Source of the DNA: Sinomonas atrocyanea
GTDB lineage: Bacteria > Actinomycetota > Actinomycetes > Actinomycetales > Micrococcaceae
DNA: 64,000 nucleotides
Assembly: GCF_030811715.1 (NCBI RefSeq)
Contig: NZ_JAUSRH010000001.1
Coordinates: forward strand, 248,001-312,000
Direction: 5' to 3'
Shown: positions 27,034 to 37,329 of the stretch, in pieces
Position numbering within the stretch: position 1 is the stretch's first letter
Layout of the letters: every line of letters starts with the position of its first letter
Made by a program: the position numbers and the translations under genes
Notes under the pieces: generated by a model
Told to the model about the DNA's origin: nothing
Database searches by the model: none
Seen by the model: the letters and a program-made list of their open reading frames with translations, nothing else

Positions 27034-28454
27034 GGCTGCGGGTCCTGGGCATCCTGAGCCTGTTCTCGGTGCTCATCGTCGTCGCGGTCTCCGCCTCGAT
27101 CCTCGCCTCCGTCAGCCGCGAGCTCACCCAGGAGCTGCAGATCAACCGGGTCGCAGCGCTGAACCGCTTCGCGCAGGTCGCCGACGATGCCACCTCCAGC
27201 GGCGACACGGCCCAGCTCCAGCGCGAGATGGACCGCTACTCGGCGCTGTACGGCGAGGGGATCGTGGTGCGCACCCCGCAGGCCACGCTCAGCTCCGGCG
27301 GGCTCAGCGCCGACCGCCCCGACGTGCGGGACGCGGCCGCCCGCGCCCAGCTCAACCTCAGCGACACCACGCTCGAGCCCGTCCAGCCGTTCGGCCCCAG
27401 ATCCGAGGTGATCGCCCGCTCCTACGGCACGGCGAGCCAGGTGCTCGGCGAGGCCGTGCTCGACGTCGACCTGGGCGCCGCCGAACAGAAGCTGCGGGAG
27501 CGCTGGCTCCTCGTCGTGTTCGGGTCGGTCGCGGTGTGGGCGCTGCTGCTCGCGGGTGCGGAGCGGCTCACGGGCTGGGTCCTGCGCCCGGTCCACCGGC
27601 TCACCGCTGCCGTCATCGCGTTCGAGGAATCGGAGCGGGCCACGCGGCTGCGCGAGGAGGGGCCGCCGGAGCTGCAGCGGCTGAGCCGGGCCTTCTCTGC
27701 CATGGCGGAGCATGTGGGCGCGTCCATGCAGGCGCAGCGCCAGCTCATCGCGGACGCCTCCCACCAGCTCCGCAACCCGATCGGGGCGCTGCGGCTGAGG
27801 ACGGACCTCCTGGCGCTCGAGCTGGACACCCCGGCCCAGCGCGAGGCCGCGGCCGGTGTGGCGCGGGAGCTCGAGCACGTCGAGGACATCCTGGACGGCA
27901 TGCTGCGGCTGGCCTCCGCGGAGCACCGGGTCCACGAGGGCACGGTCTCGGGCGGGGCGGGAACGTCGATGGGCGAGCGGGCCGAGGTCCTCGACCCATG
28001 GTCCGTGCTGCAGGACGCCGTGGAGCGCGCCGCCCCCGCGGCCCTCCGGAGCGGTGTACGCCTCGAGCTCGCCGAACCGCCGGCGGCGCCGCTGAGGATC
28101 GTCTGCAACCGCTCGGACCTGGCGGACATCGTCGGGGAACTGCTCGAGAACGCGGTGAAGTACGCGGGCGCGCCCGGCGCCCGGATTACCGTCGGCGCGG
28201 TCCTGCGGGACGGCTCGGTAGCGGTGGAAGTCGCCGACGACGGCCCCGGCCTCACCGCCGAGGAGCGCGCGGCCTCGACCACGCGCTTCTGGCGCTCGCC
28301 CGAGCACAGCGGCTCCCGCGGCACGGGGCTGGGCCTGGCGATCGTCGAGCAGCTGGCCGAGGCGAACGGCGGCCGGCTGATCCTCGCCGCGGGCAGTCCC
28401 CGCGGCCTCGTGGCGCGGGTCGAATTCCCCACCGGGGTGGGCAGCGATGGCTGA
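27030..28454 (+). CDS. sensor histidine kinase (TctE-like)
   Basis: A 474-residue membrane kinase: helix 1 at about 5-28, an extracellular domain (30-155) with a TctE_N-like layout, helix 2 at 159-178, HAMP-like linker, phospho-acceptor His245 in ADASHQLRNPIGALR, N box ENAVKYAG, G1 DDGPGL and G2 GTGLGLAIVEQL. GTG start at 27030 overlaps the regulator stop (GTGA). Its extracellular domain may read ligand directly or via the TAXI protein encoded next to it, whose gene overlaps the kinase 3' end by eight bases. Confidence 0.92.
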   Translation: MRLRVLGILSLFSVLIVVAVSASILASVSRELTQELQINRVAALNRFAQVADDATSSGDTAQLQREMDRYSALYGEGIVVRTPQATLSSGGLSADRPDVRDAAARAQLNLSDTTLEPVQPFGPRSEVIARSYGTASQVLGEAVLDVDLGAAEQKLRERWLLVVFGSVAVWALLLAGAERLTGWVLRPVHRLTAAVIAFEESERATRLREEGPPELQRLSRAFSAMAEHVGASMQAQRQLIADASHQLRNPIGALRLRTDLLALELDTPAQREAAAGVARELEHVEDILDGMLRLASAEHRVHEGTVSGGAGTSMGERAEVLDPWSVLQDAVERAAPAALRSGVRLELAEPPAAPLRIVCNRSDLADIVGELLENAVKYAGAPGARITVGAVLRDGSVAVEVADDGPGLTAEERAASTTRFWRSPEHSGSRGTGLGLAIVEQLAEANGGRLILAAGSPRGLVARVEFPTGVGSDG

Positions 28455-29475
28455 CCGCCATGCCCCCACCGGCCAGCGCACCGGCCTGCCCGCGACCCGG
28501 CGCACCATCCTGCGCGCGGGCCTTGCCGCGGGGCTCACGGGACTGGCGCTGCCCTCAGCGGCCGCCTGCACTCCGGCACCGCCGGCCGACGCTCTCAAGG
28601 TGGCCGGCGGCGAGTCGGGCGGCTTCTACCTCGAGTTCGCCACGCTCCTGGCGGCCTCGCTCGAACGGCACGGCGTGGCCCGCACGGCCTCCGCGCTCGA
28701 GACCGGCGGCAGCCTGGACAACATGGACCGCTTGGCGAGCGGCGAGGCGACGCTTGCGATCTCCCTCTCGGACGCCGCCGCCGACCGCCTCCGCTCCCAG
28801 CGGATGCTCGCGCTCGGCAAGGTGTACGAGAACTACCTGCACTGCGTGGTCCGCGCGGACAGCGGCATCACCGGCCCCTCCGACCTCGCGGGCCGAACCG
28901 TGGCGGTCGGCGACCCCCGCTCGGGCACGTCGTTGACGGCCGCCAGGCTCCTGGCGGCCGCGGGGCTCGCCACCGTGCCCTCCTCCGCCGCGCTCCGGCC
29001 GAATCCGCTCCCACCGAAGACCGTCGCCGCCGTGGCCCTCGGCCTCAACCAGGGGCTCGCCGCGCTGCGCGACGGCACCGTCGAGGCACTCTTCTGGTCC
29101 GGCGGCGTGCCCACGGCGGCCATCACGGCCTTTGCCGGGGCCACGAGGGTGCGGCTGCTCGACCTCTCGGCGCTCATTCCGGCGCTGCGGTCCAGGTTCG
29201 GGGCGTTCTACGACCGGGTGCTCATCCGGGAGGACAGCTACGCGGGCGTTCCGGCCACGTGGACCGTGGGGGTCGCGAACCTGCTCCTGTGCCGCGAGGA
29301 CCTCGCCGCGGAGGTCGCCCGCTCCGCCGTCGGCCTCCTGCTCGAGCACTCGGGCGAGCTCGTCCCGGCGGCGAGCCGAGGAGTCCAGTACCTGAGCCCC
29401 GAGACGCTCATCAGCACCGCGGGAGTGCCGCTGCACCCGGGCGCCGAGGAGGCCTACCGGACCTTCCACGGCTGA
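28447..29475 (+). CDS. TAXI-family solute-binding lipoprotein
   Basis: A 342-residue binding protein of the TAXI (TRAP-associated extracytoplasmic immunogenic) family. A twin-Arg-containing signal sequence ends at a lipobox S-A-A-A-C (Cys near residue 41), and the mature protein starts with KVAGGESGGFYLEFATLLA, the TAXI hallmark; LEALFWSGGVPTAAIT-like and TWTVGVANLLLC segments follow. TRAP permease subunits are absent from this neighbourhood, while the gene overlaps the histidine-kinase gene by eight bases. It may therefore be a ligand-sensing partner of the kinase rather than a transport component (inference). Confidence 0.88.
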   Translation: MADRHAPTGQRTGLPATRRTILRAGLAAGLTGLALPSAAACTPAPPADALKVAGGESGGFYLEFATLLAASLERHGVARTASALETGGSLDNMDRLASGEATLAISLSDAAADRLRSQRMLALGKVYENYLHCVVRADSGITGPSDLAGRTVAVGDPRSGTSLTAARLLAAAGLATVPSSAALRPNPLPPKTVAAVALGLNQGLAALRDGTVEALFWSGGVPTAAITAFAGATRVRLLDLSALIPALRSRFGAFYDRVLIREDSYAGVPATWTVGVANLLLCREDLAAEVARSAVGLLLEHSGELVPAASRGVQYLSPETLISTAGVPLHPGAEEAYRTFHG

Positions 29476-29476
29476 A

Positions 29477-31609
29477 TCACGCAGGCGTCCTGCGCCGTAC
29501 GGGCCACCAGGTGCGCTCGCCGAGGTCGTAGCAGAGGGCGGGAACGAGGAGCGAGCGGACCAGGACGGTGTCCAGCAGGACGCCGAAGGCCACGATGAAG
29601 CTGATCTGAGCCAGGAACAGCACCGGGAGCACGCCGAGCGCCGCGAACGTCGCAGCGAGCACGACCCCGGCGGACGTGATCACCCCGCCGGTCGACCGCA
29701 GTCCCCGCAGGATCCCCTCGCGGGTGCCGTGCCGCAGCGACTCCTCGCGCACTCGACTCATGAGGAAGATGTTGTAGTCGATCCCGAGGGCCACGAGGAA
29801 CACGAATCCGAAAAGCGGCACCGAGGGGTCCGCCCCCGGGAAGTGGAACAGGCCATTGAAGACGAGCGCGGAGACGCCCAGCGCTGCGGCGAACGAGGCG
29901 ACCACGGTGCCCACGAGCAGCACGGGCGCCACGAGGGAGCGCAGCAGGAGGATGAGGATCACCAGGATCACGGCGAGGACCACGGGAATGATGAGGTTGC
30001 GGTCGCGGACCGTGGTCTCGTTGGTGTCCAGGGCCACGGCCGTCGGGCCGCCCACGAGGACCTCGCCCTGCCATCCCGCGTCACCGATGCCCGCGCGCAG
30101 CCGCTTCACGGTCTCCTCGGCGGCGGCGGACTCCGGCGCGTCGGCGAGCGTCGCCTCGAGCATCACAGCGCCGGCGACGGCGGTGCCCTGCTGCCGCACC
30201 GAGCTCACCCCGTGCTCGTGCCCGAGGAGGCGCACGACGTCGTCCTTCCGCGCCTCGGGGGCGATGACGACGGCGGGCTGCCCTGCCCCGGCCGGGAAGT
30301 GCGCGGCGAGGGCGGCCTGCCCCTCCCGGGCGTCGGAGTGGCCCACCACGAACTCGCTGCTCGGCACACCGTCCGCCTTGAGTGCGGCGACTCCGGAGCC
30401 CAGGGCGAGGAGGACCACGAGCGAACCCGCCCACACGGCCCGCGGCCGGCTCGAGACCAGCCGGGACACCCAGTGCCAGAGGCCCCGGGGGCCCGATTCC
30501 GCTGCACTCCGCTCAACCACCGGTCTGCGGGGCCAGTAGGCCACGCGGCCGGCCCAGCACAGGAGGGCCGGCAGGAGGGTGAGCGAGGCGACGTAGGCGA
30601 ACGCGATCCCGATCGCCGCGACCGGCCCGAGCGCCCGGTTCGAGTTGAGATCGGAGAGGGTCAGGCACATCACCGCCGCGACGACGGTCCCGGCCGAGGC
30701 GCTGATGGGCTCGAACGAGCCGCGCAGCGCCGACCAGGTGGCCGCCCAGCCGCCCTCGGACAGGGCGAGCTCCTCGCGGTAGCGCGAGACGTACAGGAGC
30801 GAATAGTCGGTGGCCGCGCCGATCACGAGGATCATGAGGATCCCCTGCGTCTGGCCGGAGAGGAGAAGGACGCCCGCCCTGGCGAGGGCGACCACGAGCG
30901 CCATCGCCCCGGTGAGGGCCATGAGGGAGGTGCCGAGCACCATGAGCGGCAGCAGCGGCGAGCGGTACACGACCACCAGGATGAGGAGCACGACCGCGAG
31001 CGCCACCACGAGCAGCAGACCGTCGAGGCCGCTGAATGCGCCGGAGATGTCGGCGGAGAGCCCGGCGGGTCCCGTCACTTTGGCGGTCACACCGGCGGGG
31101 ACCTGCGCGGCGAGCTGGGCCCGCAGGTGCTTGACCGTGTCGGCGGCCTTGACGCCGCGGCCGGGGTCGTTGGGGAGCACGGGGAGGAAGGCTGTCGCGG
31201 CCCGCCCATCGTGGGAGGGGGCAAGGCGCGGGGTGCCACCCGGAATCTGGTCCGCCGCAACGCCTGCCTCTCCCCCGAGGCCGGCGACGATCCCGGTCAG
31301 CGTGCGCTGGTCGTCCGGCGTCAGGGCCGTGGCCTTGGTGAAGACGATGGTCGCCGGCACCGCGCTGCCGTCCCGGAACTTCTTCTGGAGGGCTTGGACC
31401 TGGGTTGCCTCGGCGCTGGCCGGCAGGTGCTCCGACGCGTCGTTGACGGCGACCTTGTTCACCTCCCCGAAGGCGCGGCCACCGAGTCCGAAGACGGCGA
31501 GCCACGCCAGGATCAGGACTGCGGGCAGGAGGATGCGAAGCCATCGCGGCGTGCGCGGCTGCGGGGCGGGACGGTGCGAACGGGCCGTTCGAGGTGCTGT
31601 TGTGGTCAC
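29477..31609 (-). CDS. MMPL/RND-type transporter
   Basis: A 710-residue membrane protein with two repeats of one plus five helices and two extracellular porter-type domains. The proton-relay Asp-Tyr pairs of MMPL proteins are at Asp268-Tyr269 (GAATDYSLLYVSRYREEL) and Asp611-Tyr612 (LGIDYNIFLMSRVREES). Such proteins export lipids, pigments or drugs. GTG start at 31607-31609. Around residues 363-372 a VVERSAAES stretch is encoded by a repeat element also found in dnaX. A perfect palindrome 34 bases upstream of the start is a probable operator. Confidence 0.9.
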   Translation of the reverse strand: MTTTAPRTARSHRPAPQPRTPRWLRILLPAVLILAWLAVFGLGGRAFGEVNKVAVNDASEHLPASAEATQVQALQKKFRDGSAVPATIVFTKATALTPDDQRTLTGIVAGLGGEAGVAADQIPGGTPRLAPSHDGRAATAFLPVLPNDPGRGVKAADTVKHLRAQLAAQVPAGVTAKVTGPAGLSADISGAFSGLDGLLLVVALAVVLLILVVVYRSPLLPLMVLGTSLMALTGAMALVVALARAGVLLLSGQTQGILMILVIGAATDYSLLYVSRYREELALSEGGWAATWSALRGSFEPISASAGTVVAAVMCLTLSDLNSNRALGPVAAIGIAFAYVASLTLLPALLCWAGRVAYWPRRPVVERSAAESGPRGLWHWVSRLVSSRPRAVWAGSLVVLLALGSGVAALKADGVPSSEFVVGHSDAREGQAALAAHFPAGAGQPAVVIAPEARKDDVVRLLGHEHGVSSVRQQGTAVAGAVMLEATLADAPESAAAEETVKRLRAGIGDAGWQGEVLVGGPTAVALDTNETTVRDRNLIIPVVLAVILVILILLLRSLVAPVLLVGTVVASFAAALGVSALVFNGLFHFPGADPSVPLFGFVFLVALGIDYNIFLMSRVREESLRHGTREGILRGLRSTGGVITSAGVVLAATFAALGVLPVLFLAQISFIVAFGVLLDTVLVRSLLVPALCYDLGERTWWPVRRRTPA
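30493..30523 (-). repeat. in-frame copy of the GGTGGTTGAGCGGAGC repeat inside the MMPL gene
   Basis: Read on the minus strand, the sequence CCGGTGGTTGAGCGGAGTGC followed by AGCGGAATCGG matches the repeat copies in dnaX (60924-60947 begins CCGGTGGTTGAGCGGAGCGA). It encodes VVERSAAES in the cytoplasmic loop near the end of the first half of the transporter. Confidence 0.7.
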
Positions 31610-31642
31610 CCTTCGACGCTACGGAGCGCCCGTACCCGTTCC

Positions 31643-31660
31643 ATCAACCGATGGGTTGAT
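31643..31660. promoter_or_regulatory. perfect palindrome, probable operator for the MMPL gene
   Basis: ATCAACC-GATG-GGTTGAT, 7-bp arms with a 4-bp centre, 34 bases from the MMPL GTG start. The geometry fits a dimeric TetR/MarR-type repressor. The stop codon of the CGNR-like remnant lies inside the left arm. Confidence 0.6.
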
Positions 31661-31832
31661 CCCGCTCCCGCCGCCGTCGAGCCTTGGCCCGGCTCGAGCA
31701 GGTGCTGGAACAGCAGCGTCCCCGCCCATCGCGACTCCGGTCGAAGAACGGCAGCCCGCACAGTGGGTCCGCGCAGCGCCCCAGACGCGGACGGAGCCCC
31801 TTGGCAGCAATGCCCATCGCTGCAGCCGTCAT
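31644..31832 (-). pseudogene. C-terminal remnant of a CGNR zinc-finger regulator
   Basis: A 62-codon frame encodes CADPLCGLPFFDRSRDGRGR then CCSSTCSSRAKARRR, which matches the C-terminal CGNR zinc finger (C-x4-C-G-x-x-F-x-D-x-S-R, then C-S-x-x-C-G-N-R) of ABATE/CGNR transcription factors, with CSSR in place of CGNR. The ABATE domain of about 130 residues that should precede it is missing: the upstream frame is open for only about 22 more codons, not ABATE-like, and then hits a stop near 31899. It lies just upstream of the MMPL gene on the same strand. I read it as a 5'-truncated regulator relic; a functional mini-protein is the alternative. Confidence 0.5.
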
Positions 31833-32024
31833 GGGGCCGCAAGCTGCGGAAGAAACCCAGCGGCCTGACCGGTCAAGGGCCCGTTGACGGGTTGCTTTTC
31901 AGGAGCGCGCGTGCCGCCGCCTCCGCTCGGTGCCTGCCCACAGTTGGCTCCCTGAGTTCCCCAAGCTTTGGGCGTATCGTGAAGGAGCGAGTTGATTCAC
32001 ACCACCGTCGCCGGGGAGGACATC

Positions 32025-32294
32025 ATGGGCCTTTTCAAGAAGCACGGACCTGCTGAGCAGGAACCCACGGTCGGGCCGGAGAGCGCCGCCGTCGAGAGCA
32101 CGGTCACTGAGAATGCGGTCCCGCAGCCCACTGCTGCCGCCAAGCGGCGCCCGAAGCGGGAGGTCCACGCGTTCCGGCAGGTGCCGCCCTACGAGATGAA
32201 CGAGGAGCTCGCCGAACGCATCGCGATGCGGGCCTACGGGGACCAGGACCATGACGGCAGGCCGGACATCCCGGCCGCGCCCTTCCCGGGCTAG
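32025..32294 (+). CDS. small acidic protein of unknown function
   Basis: An 89-residue soluble protein. Residues 1-6 (MGLFKK) form an amphipathic start, 8-40 are low-complexity Glu/Pro/Ala, 40-46 a basic cluster (KRRPKRE), then a conserved-looking FRQVPPYEMNEELAERIAMR helix and a final D-x-D-x-D-G-x-x-D loop (Asp73 to Asp81, DQDHDGRPD) that resembles a calcium-binding EF-hand/type-3-repeat loop. ATG at 32025 with GGGGAGGA four bases upstream; an in-frame TTG at 31992 is less likely. No recognised family. Confidence 0.6.
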   Translation: MGLFKKHGPAEQEPTVGPESAAVESTVTENAVPQPTAAAKRRPKREVHAFRQVPPYEMNEELAERIAMRAYGDQDHDGRPDIPAAPFPG

Positions 32295-32319
32295 CACCCG
32301 CACCGCCCCCGGAGGGGGC

Positions 32320-33828
32320 CTACGTCCCGGAGTGCGCCTCGAGGAACGAATACACCTCGGTCTCGTCGACGCCGGGGAAGGCGCCGGGCGGCATGGCGGC
32401 GAGGAGGTGCGAGTGGGCCCTGGCCGAGGGCCACGCGTTTCCGGCCCAGTGCTCGCTGAGCTCGGCGGGCGGCCGGCGGCAGCAGTCAGGATCGGGACAG
32501 CGTGAGACGGCGCGTGCCGTCGTCTCCCGCCCGCGGAACCACTTCACGTGGTGGTACGGCACGCCGATGCTGAGCGAGAACTCACCGCTCGCGCTCCGCT
32601 CCGTCCGAGCCGTGCACCAGAAGGTCCCGGAGACCGTGTCCGTGTACTGGCTGTAGGAGCTGAACTTGTCCGGCACGTCGAACACCGCGCGGCTGGTCCA
32701 GGCCCTGCACGAGGGCTGGCCCTCGATCGCCCCGGTGTGGTCCATGGGGAAGTTCACGCCGTCGTTCTCGTAGGCCTTGTAGATGATCCCGGACTGGTGC
32801 GTCTTCTGGAAGTGCGTCGTGAGACCGAGATGCTGGGTGGCGAGGTTCGTGAACCGATGGGCGGCGGTCTCGTAGCTCACGGAGAACGCGTCGCGGAGGT
32901 CGTCGACGGAGATCTCCTTGGCCGCCTTGGCCCGCTGGAGGAAGTCGACGGTGGCCTGCTCCGGCAGCAGGAGCGCGGCGGCGAAGTAGTTCGTCGCCAC
33001 GCGCTGGGCGAGGAAGTCCCCGTAGGACTGCGGCGTCCCGTGGCCGAGGACGTAGTGGCCGAGCGCCTGCAGGAGCACGGAACGGGGGTCGTGGTCCGAG
33101 CGCTGGTTGTGGGTGAGGTAAATCCTGCGGTTCTTCAGATCGGTCACGCTGCGGGTCGAATGGGGCAGGTCGCCCACGTGGTAGAGCGTGAACCCGAGGT
33201 GCGTGGCGATGTCGGAGATCGTGTGCTGGCTCAGGGGGCCCGACGTGTAGCCCACCTGGGCGAGGACCTTCTGCGCCTCGGCCTCGTACTCGGGGAAGTA
33301 GTTGCCCCGTTCCCGCATCATGCGGCGCAGTTCGCCGTTCGCGCGCCGCGCCTCCTCCGGGGTGGCGACCTGCTCGTTCATCTTGCGCTCGAGCTCGCGC
33401 AGCAGCCCGAGCTGGGACTCCAGCACGTCGAGCGGGAGCCGCGAGCTGATGCGGATCTTCGGCAGGTTCAGGTTCTCGTAGAGCGGGCTGCGCTGGTAGC
33501 GCTCGAGCTCGATCTCCAGGGCCGCGCGGCGGGTGGGCGGCTCGGTCCCGAGCAAGGCGTCGACCCCCACTCCGAGCGCCCCCGCGAGCTGCGTCAGCAG
33601 GCTGAGCTTGGGCTCGCGCTTGCCGTTCTCGATGAGGCTCAGCTGGCTCGCCGCCGCCCCGGCAGCGGTGCCGAGCTCGTCGAGGGTGAGCCCGGCAGCC
33701 TTCCTCAGGTGCCTGATCCTGCGGCCCAGGCTGATGACGTCGATCCCGCTGCTCTGGGCATCCGAAGGAGGCCCGGCGGGACGGCTCCATGAGGCGCGGG
33801 CGGGGGCGGACGGCGTCGTACGCGGCAT
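32320..33828 (-). CDS. ramB: RamB-type transcriptional regulator (XRE HTH + ImmA/IrrE-like + ScfRs domains)
   Basis: A 502-residue regulator. An XRE helix-turn-helix (about 33-90: [18 protein letters not shown] and [17 protein letters not shown]) is followed by an ImmA/IrrE-like region with [12 protein letters not shown], lacking a full HExxH, and a C-terminal short-chain fatty-acid regulator domain ending in [10 protein letters not shown]. In Corynebacterium and Mycobacterium this family (RamB/Rv0465c) controls aceA and aceB, and here it is divergent from aceA, so acetate/glyoxylate control is the natural inference. ATG at 33826-33828. Confidence 0.82.
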   Translation of the reverse strand: MPRTTPSAPARASWSRPAGPPSDAQSSGIDVISLGRRIRHLRKAAGLTLDELGTAAGAAASQLSLIENGKREPKLSLLTQLAGALGVGVDALLGTEPPTRRAALEIELERYQRSPLYENLNLPKIRISSRLPLDVLESQLGLLRELERKMNEQVATPEEARRANGELRRMMRERGNYFPEYEAEAQKVLAQVGYTSGPLSQHTISDIATHLGFTLYHVGDLPHSTRSVTDLKNRRIYLTHNQRSDHDPRSVLLQALGHYVLGHGTPQSYGDFLAQRVATNYFAAALLLPEQATVDFLQRAKAAKEISVDDLRDAFSVSYETAAHRFTNLATQHLGLTTHFQKTHQSGIIYKAYENDGVNFPMDHTGAIEGQPSCRAWTSRAVFDVPDKFSSYSQYTDTVSGTFWCTARTERSASGEFSLSIGVPYHHVKWFRGRETTARAVSRCPDPDCCRRPPAELSEHWAGNAWPSARAHSHLLAAMPPGAFPGVDETEVYSFLEAHSGT

Positions 33829-33951
33829 TTCTTGAGAATACGTGAAGATCTGCGTTTCTTTCCAGCACTTTTCTCTGTTGGAGGGCTTGCAGAGGCGGAA
33901 AAGTTGTTCTCACGAAGAAGCCATCAGGCACCGAGTCGAAGGAGACCCGCC
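33829..33951. promoter_or_regulatory. ramB-aceA divergent control region
   Basis: An AT-richer stretch in a GC-rich genome. ACTTTTC (33867-33873) and GAAAAGT (33898-33904) form an inverted repeat with 24-base spacing, a candidate operator for the adjacent regulator. A GAAGGAG ribosome site precedes aceA. No perfect match to the corynebacterial RamB box is visible. Confidence 0.4.
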
Positions 33952-35271
<1,320 letters not shown>

Positions 35272-35279
35272 TCGAACGG

Positions 35280-35324
35280 ACGACGGCGGCGGGCCGGCAC
35301 GCGTAGCCGGCCCACCGCCGTCGT
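35280..35324. terminator. 19-bp hairpin between aceA and aceB
   Basis: Arm 35280-35298 (ACGACGGCGGCGGGCCGGC) pairs with 35306-35324 with one mismatch around the loop ACGCGTA. It could attenuate read-through or stabilise the aceA end of a common transcript. Its arm ends match the hairpins at 10772 and 58539. Confidence 0.65.
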
Positions 35325-35343
35325 ACCTCACCAGGAGACCGCC

Positions 35344-37026
35344 ATGAACAGCTTCAGCACTGAGACCACGATCAACGGTGTGACGATCACCGCCCAGCCC
35401 ATCGCGCGGCAGCGGGAGATCCTCACCCCGGACGCCCTCGAGTTCGTCGCCCGCCTGCACCGCGCCACGGCCGGGCGCCGCCAGGAGCTCCTCGAGGCGC
35501 GCCACGCGCGCCGCGCCGAGATCGCCCGCGGCGGCGACCCCCGGTTCCTCCGCGAGACCGAGGAGATCCGCAACGACCCGAACTGGCGCGTCGCGCCGCC
35601 GGCCCCGGGCCTGACGGACCGCCGGGTCGAGATCACGGGGCCGGTGGACCGGAAGTCGACCGTCAACGCGCTCAACTCGGGCGCCAACGTGTGGCTGGCC
35701 GACATGGAGGACTCCCTCACGCCGTCCTGGCGCAACCTCATCCAGGGCCAGATCAACCTCCTGGACGCGCTGCGCGGCGGCATCGACTTCGCCACCGGCG
35801 AGGGCCCGACCCGCAAGGAGTACCGGCTCGCCCCGTTCGAGGAGCGGCCCACCACCGTGCTGCGCCCCCGCGGGCTGCACCTGCCCGAGAAGAACATGCT
35901 CGTGGACGGCAAGCCGGTGGCCGGCGGCATCATGGACTTCGGGCTGTACTTCTTCCACAACGCGGCCCGGCTCATCGCGCTCGGCCACGGCCCGTACTTC
36001 TACCTGCCCAAGGTCGAGAACCGCCTCGAGGCGCGCCTGTGGAACGACGTGTTCGTCCTGGCCCAGGACCTCCTCGGCATCCCGCAGGGCACGGTCCGCG
36101 CGACCGTGCTCATCGAGACCATCACGGCAGCGTTCGAGATGGAGGAGATCCTGTGGGAGCTCCGTGACCACGCCGCCGGGCTCAACGCGGGCCGGTGGGA
36201 CTACATCTTCTCGATCATCAAGAACTTCCGGACCCGTGGGCCCCGCTTCGTGCTCCCGGACCGGGACCAGGTGACCATGACGCAGCCGTTCATGCGGGCC
36301 TACACCGAGCAGCTCGTGCGGGCGTGCCACCGCCGCGGCGCCATGGCGATCGGCGGTCCGGCCGCGTTCGTCCCGAGCCGGCGCGACCCTGCGGCCAACG
36401 CCGAGGCCCTCCTGGCGACCCGCGCGGACAAGCTGCGCGATGCCGAGGACGGGTTCGACGGCGCGTGGGTGGCCCACCCCGAGTTCGTCACCGTGGTGCG
36501 CGACGTGTTCGACAGCGTGCTGGGCGAGAAGCCGAACCAGCTGGACCGGCTGCGCGAAGACGTCGTCCCCGACGACCGCGCCCTCATCGACCTGAGCACG
36601 TGCCGCGGCACGATCACGGAGGAGGGCATCCGCAACAACATCGAGGTGGGCATCCGCTACATCGAGACGTGGCTGCGGGGCAACGGTGCCGTGGCGATCC
36701 AGGGCCTCATGGAGGACGCCGCGACGGCCGAGATCTCCCGGTCGCAGATCTGGCAGTGGATCTATGCCCGTGCCATCACGGACCAGGGCGAGATCGTGAG
36801 CCGCGAGTGGGTCGAGGAGCTGCTCGACGAGGAGTTCCACAAGCTCGAGCGCTTCGACGGCGACCGCTTCCGCGATGCCCGCGAGCTCTTCGGCGAGGTG
36901 GCCCTCGGCGCCGAGTTCCCGACGTTCCTCACCATGCCCGCCTACGCACGGTACCTGTGCGAGACGGCGGGCAAGGAGGACGAGTACGAGGCCGGCCTGC
37001 CCGAGCGGCAGTTCGCGGCGGCCTAG
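35344..37026 (+). CDS. aceB: malate synthase A
   Basis: A 560-residue isoform-A malate synthase condensing glyoxylate with acetyl-CoA. The signature RATVLIETITAAFEMEEILW with KVENRLEARLW before it, GLNAGRWDYIFSIIKNF after it and the Mg/glyoxylate residues in NVWLADMEDS are all present. The C-terminal region keeps the catalytic Asp in MEDAATAEISRSQIWQW. ATG at 35344 with AGGAGA upstream. Together with aceA it completes the shunt needed for growth on acetate or fatty acids. Confidence 0.96.
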   Translation: MNSFSTETTINGVTITAQPIARQREILTPDALEFVARLHRATAGRRQELLEARHARRAEIARGGDPRFLRETEEIRNDPNWRVAPPAPGLTDRRVEITGPVDRKSTVNALNSGANVWLADMEDSLTPSWRNLIQGQINLLDALRGGIDFATGEGPTRKEYRLAPFEERPTTVLRPRGLHLPEKNMLVDGKPVAGGIMDFGLYFFHNAARLIALGHGPYFYLPKVENRLEARLWNDVFVLAQDLLGIPQGTVRATVLIETITAAFEMEEILWELRDHAAGLNAGRWDYIFSIIKNFRTRGPRFVLPDRDQVTMTQPFMRAYTEQLVRACHRRGAMAIGGPAAFVPSRRDPAANAEALLATRADKLRDAEDGFDGAWVAHPEFVTVVRDVFDSVLGEKPNQLDRLREDVVPDDRALIDLSTCRGTITEEGIRNNIEVGIRYIETWLRGNGAVAIQGLMEDAATAEISRSQIWQWIYARAITDQGEIVSREWVEELLDEEFHKLERFDGDRFRDARELFGEVALGAEFPTFLTMPAYARYLCETAGKEDEYEAGLPERQFAAA

Positions 37027-37114
37027 CCGCCCACGCCTGAAGACTTCCCGGGCCCCGCACGCTTCAATCGCAACAGGCACCCCGAAGGACGGGGGCGGGG
37101 GCACCGGGAAACCC

Positions 37115-37165
37115 GTTGAGGGGCCGCCCTGCGTAGTGGTGCTGCGCAGGGGCCGGCCCCTCAAC
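37115..37165. terminator. composite hairpin after aceB
   Basis: GTTGAGGGGCCG (from 37115) pairs with CGGCCCCTCAAC (to 37165), and an inner CCCTGCG/CGCAGGG stem extends it to about 19 bp. It follows aceB by 88 bases and is the likely transcript end. Confidence 0.6.
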
Positions 37166-37185
37166 CCTTGTCCGCCGCCCCGCCG

Positions 37186-37289
37186 AAGTCACCCCGCCGG
37201 AGCGCGAAGTCACCCCGCCGGAGCGCGAGGTCACCCCGTGGGAGCGCGAGGTCACCCCGCGGGAGCGCGAGGTCACCCCGCGGGCTGGC
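37186..37289. repeat. 21-bp tandem repeat, locus 1 (five copies)
   Basis: AAGTCACCCCGCCGGAGCGC-type units start at 37186, 37207, 37228, 37249 and 37270, exactly 21 bp apart; the invariant core is GTCACCCC. The same unit and period recur at 55234-55313. Although the tract can be translated in frame with the downstream gene, the resulting SPRRSAR-type peptide is not protein-like, and I leave it out of the gene. Confidence 0.85.
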
Positions 37290-37329
37290 CTCGGGAATAG
37301 GGTCCCCCGGCGGCGAGCTTGCACAGAAT

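Noticed and set aside
37186-37289. CRISPR array
   Set aside because: Repeats are directly adjacent with no unique spacers and no cas genes are present; the same holds for 10699-10772, 15537-15616 and 55234-55313.
37168-37329. N-terminal extension of the FrnE-like gene through the 21-bp repeats
   Set aside because: It would add a serine/arginine/proline repeat peptide before a thioredoxin fold that normally starts at NVDIWSDIACPWC; the same DNA repeat exists at a non-coding locus.
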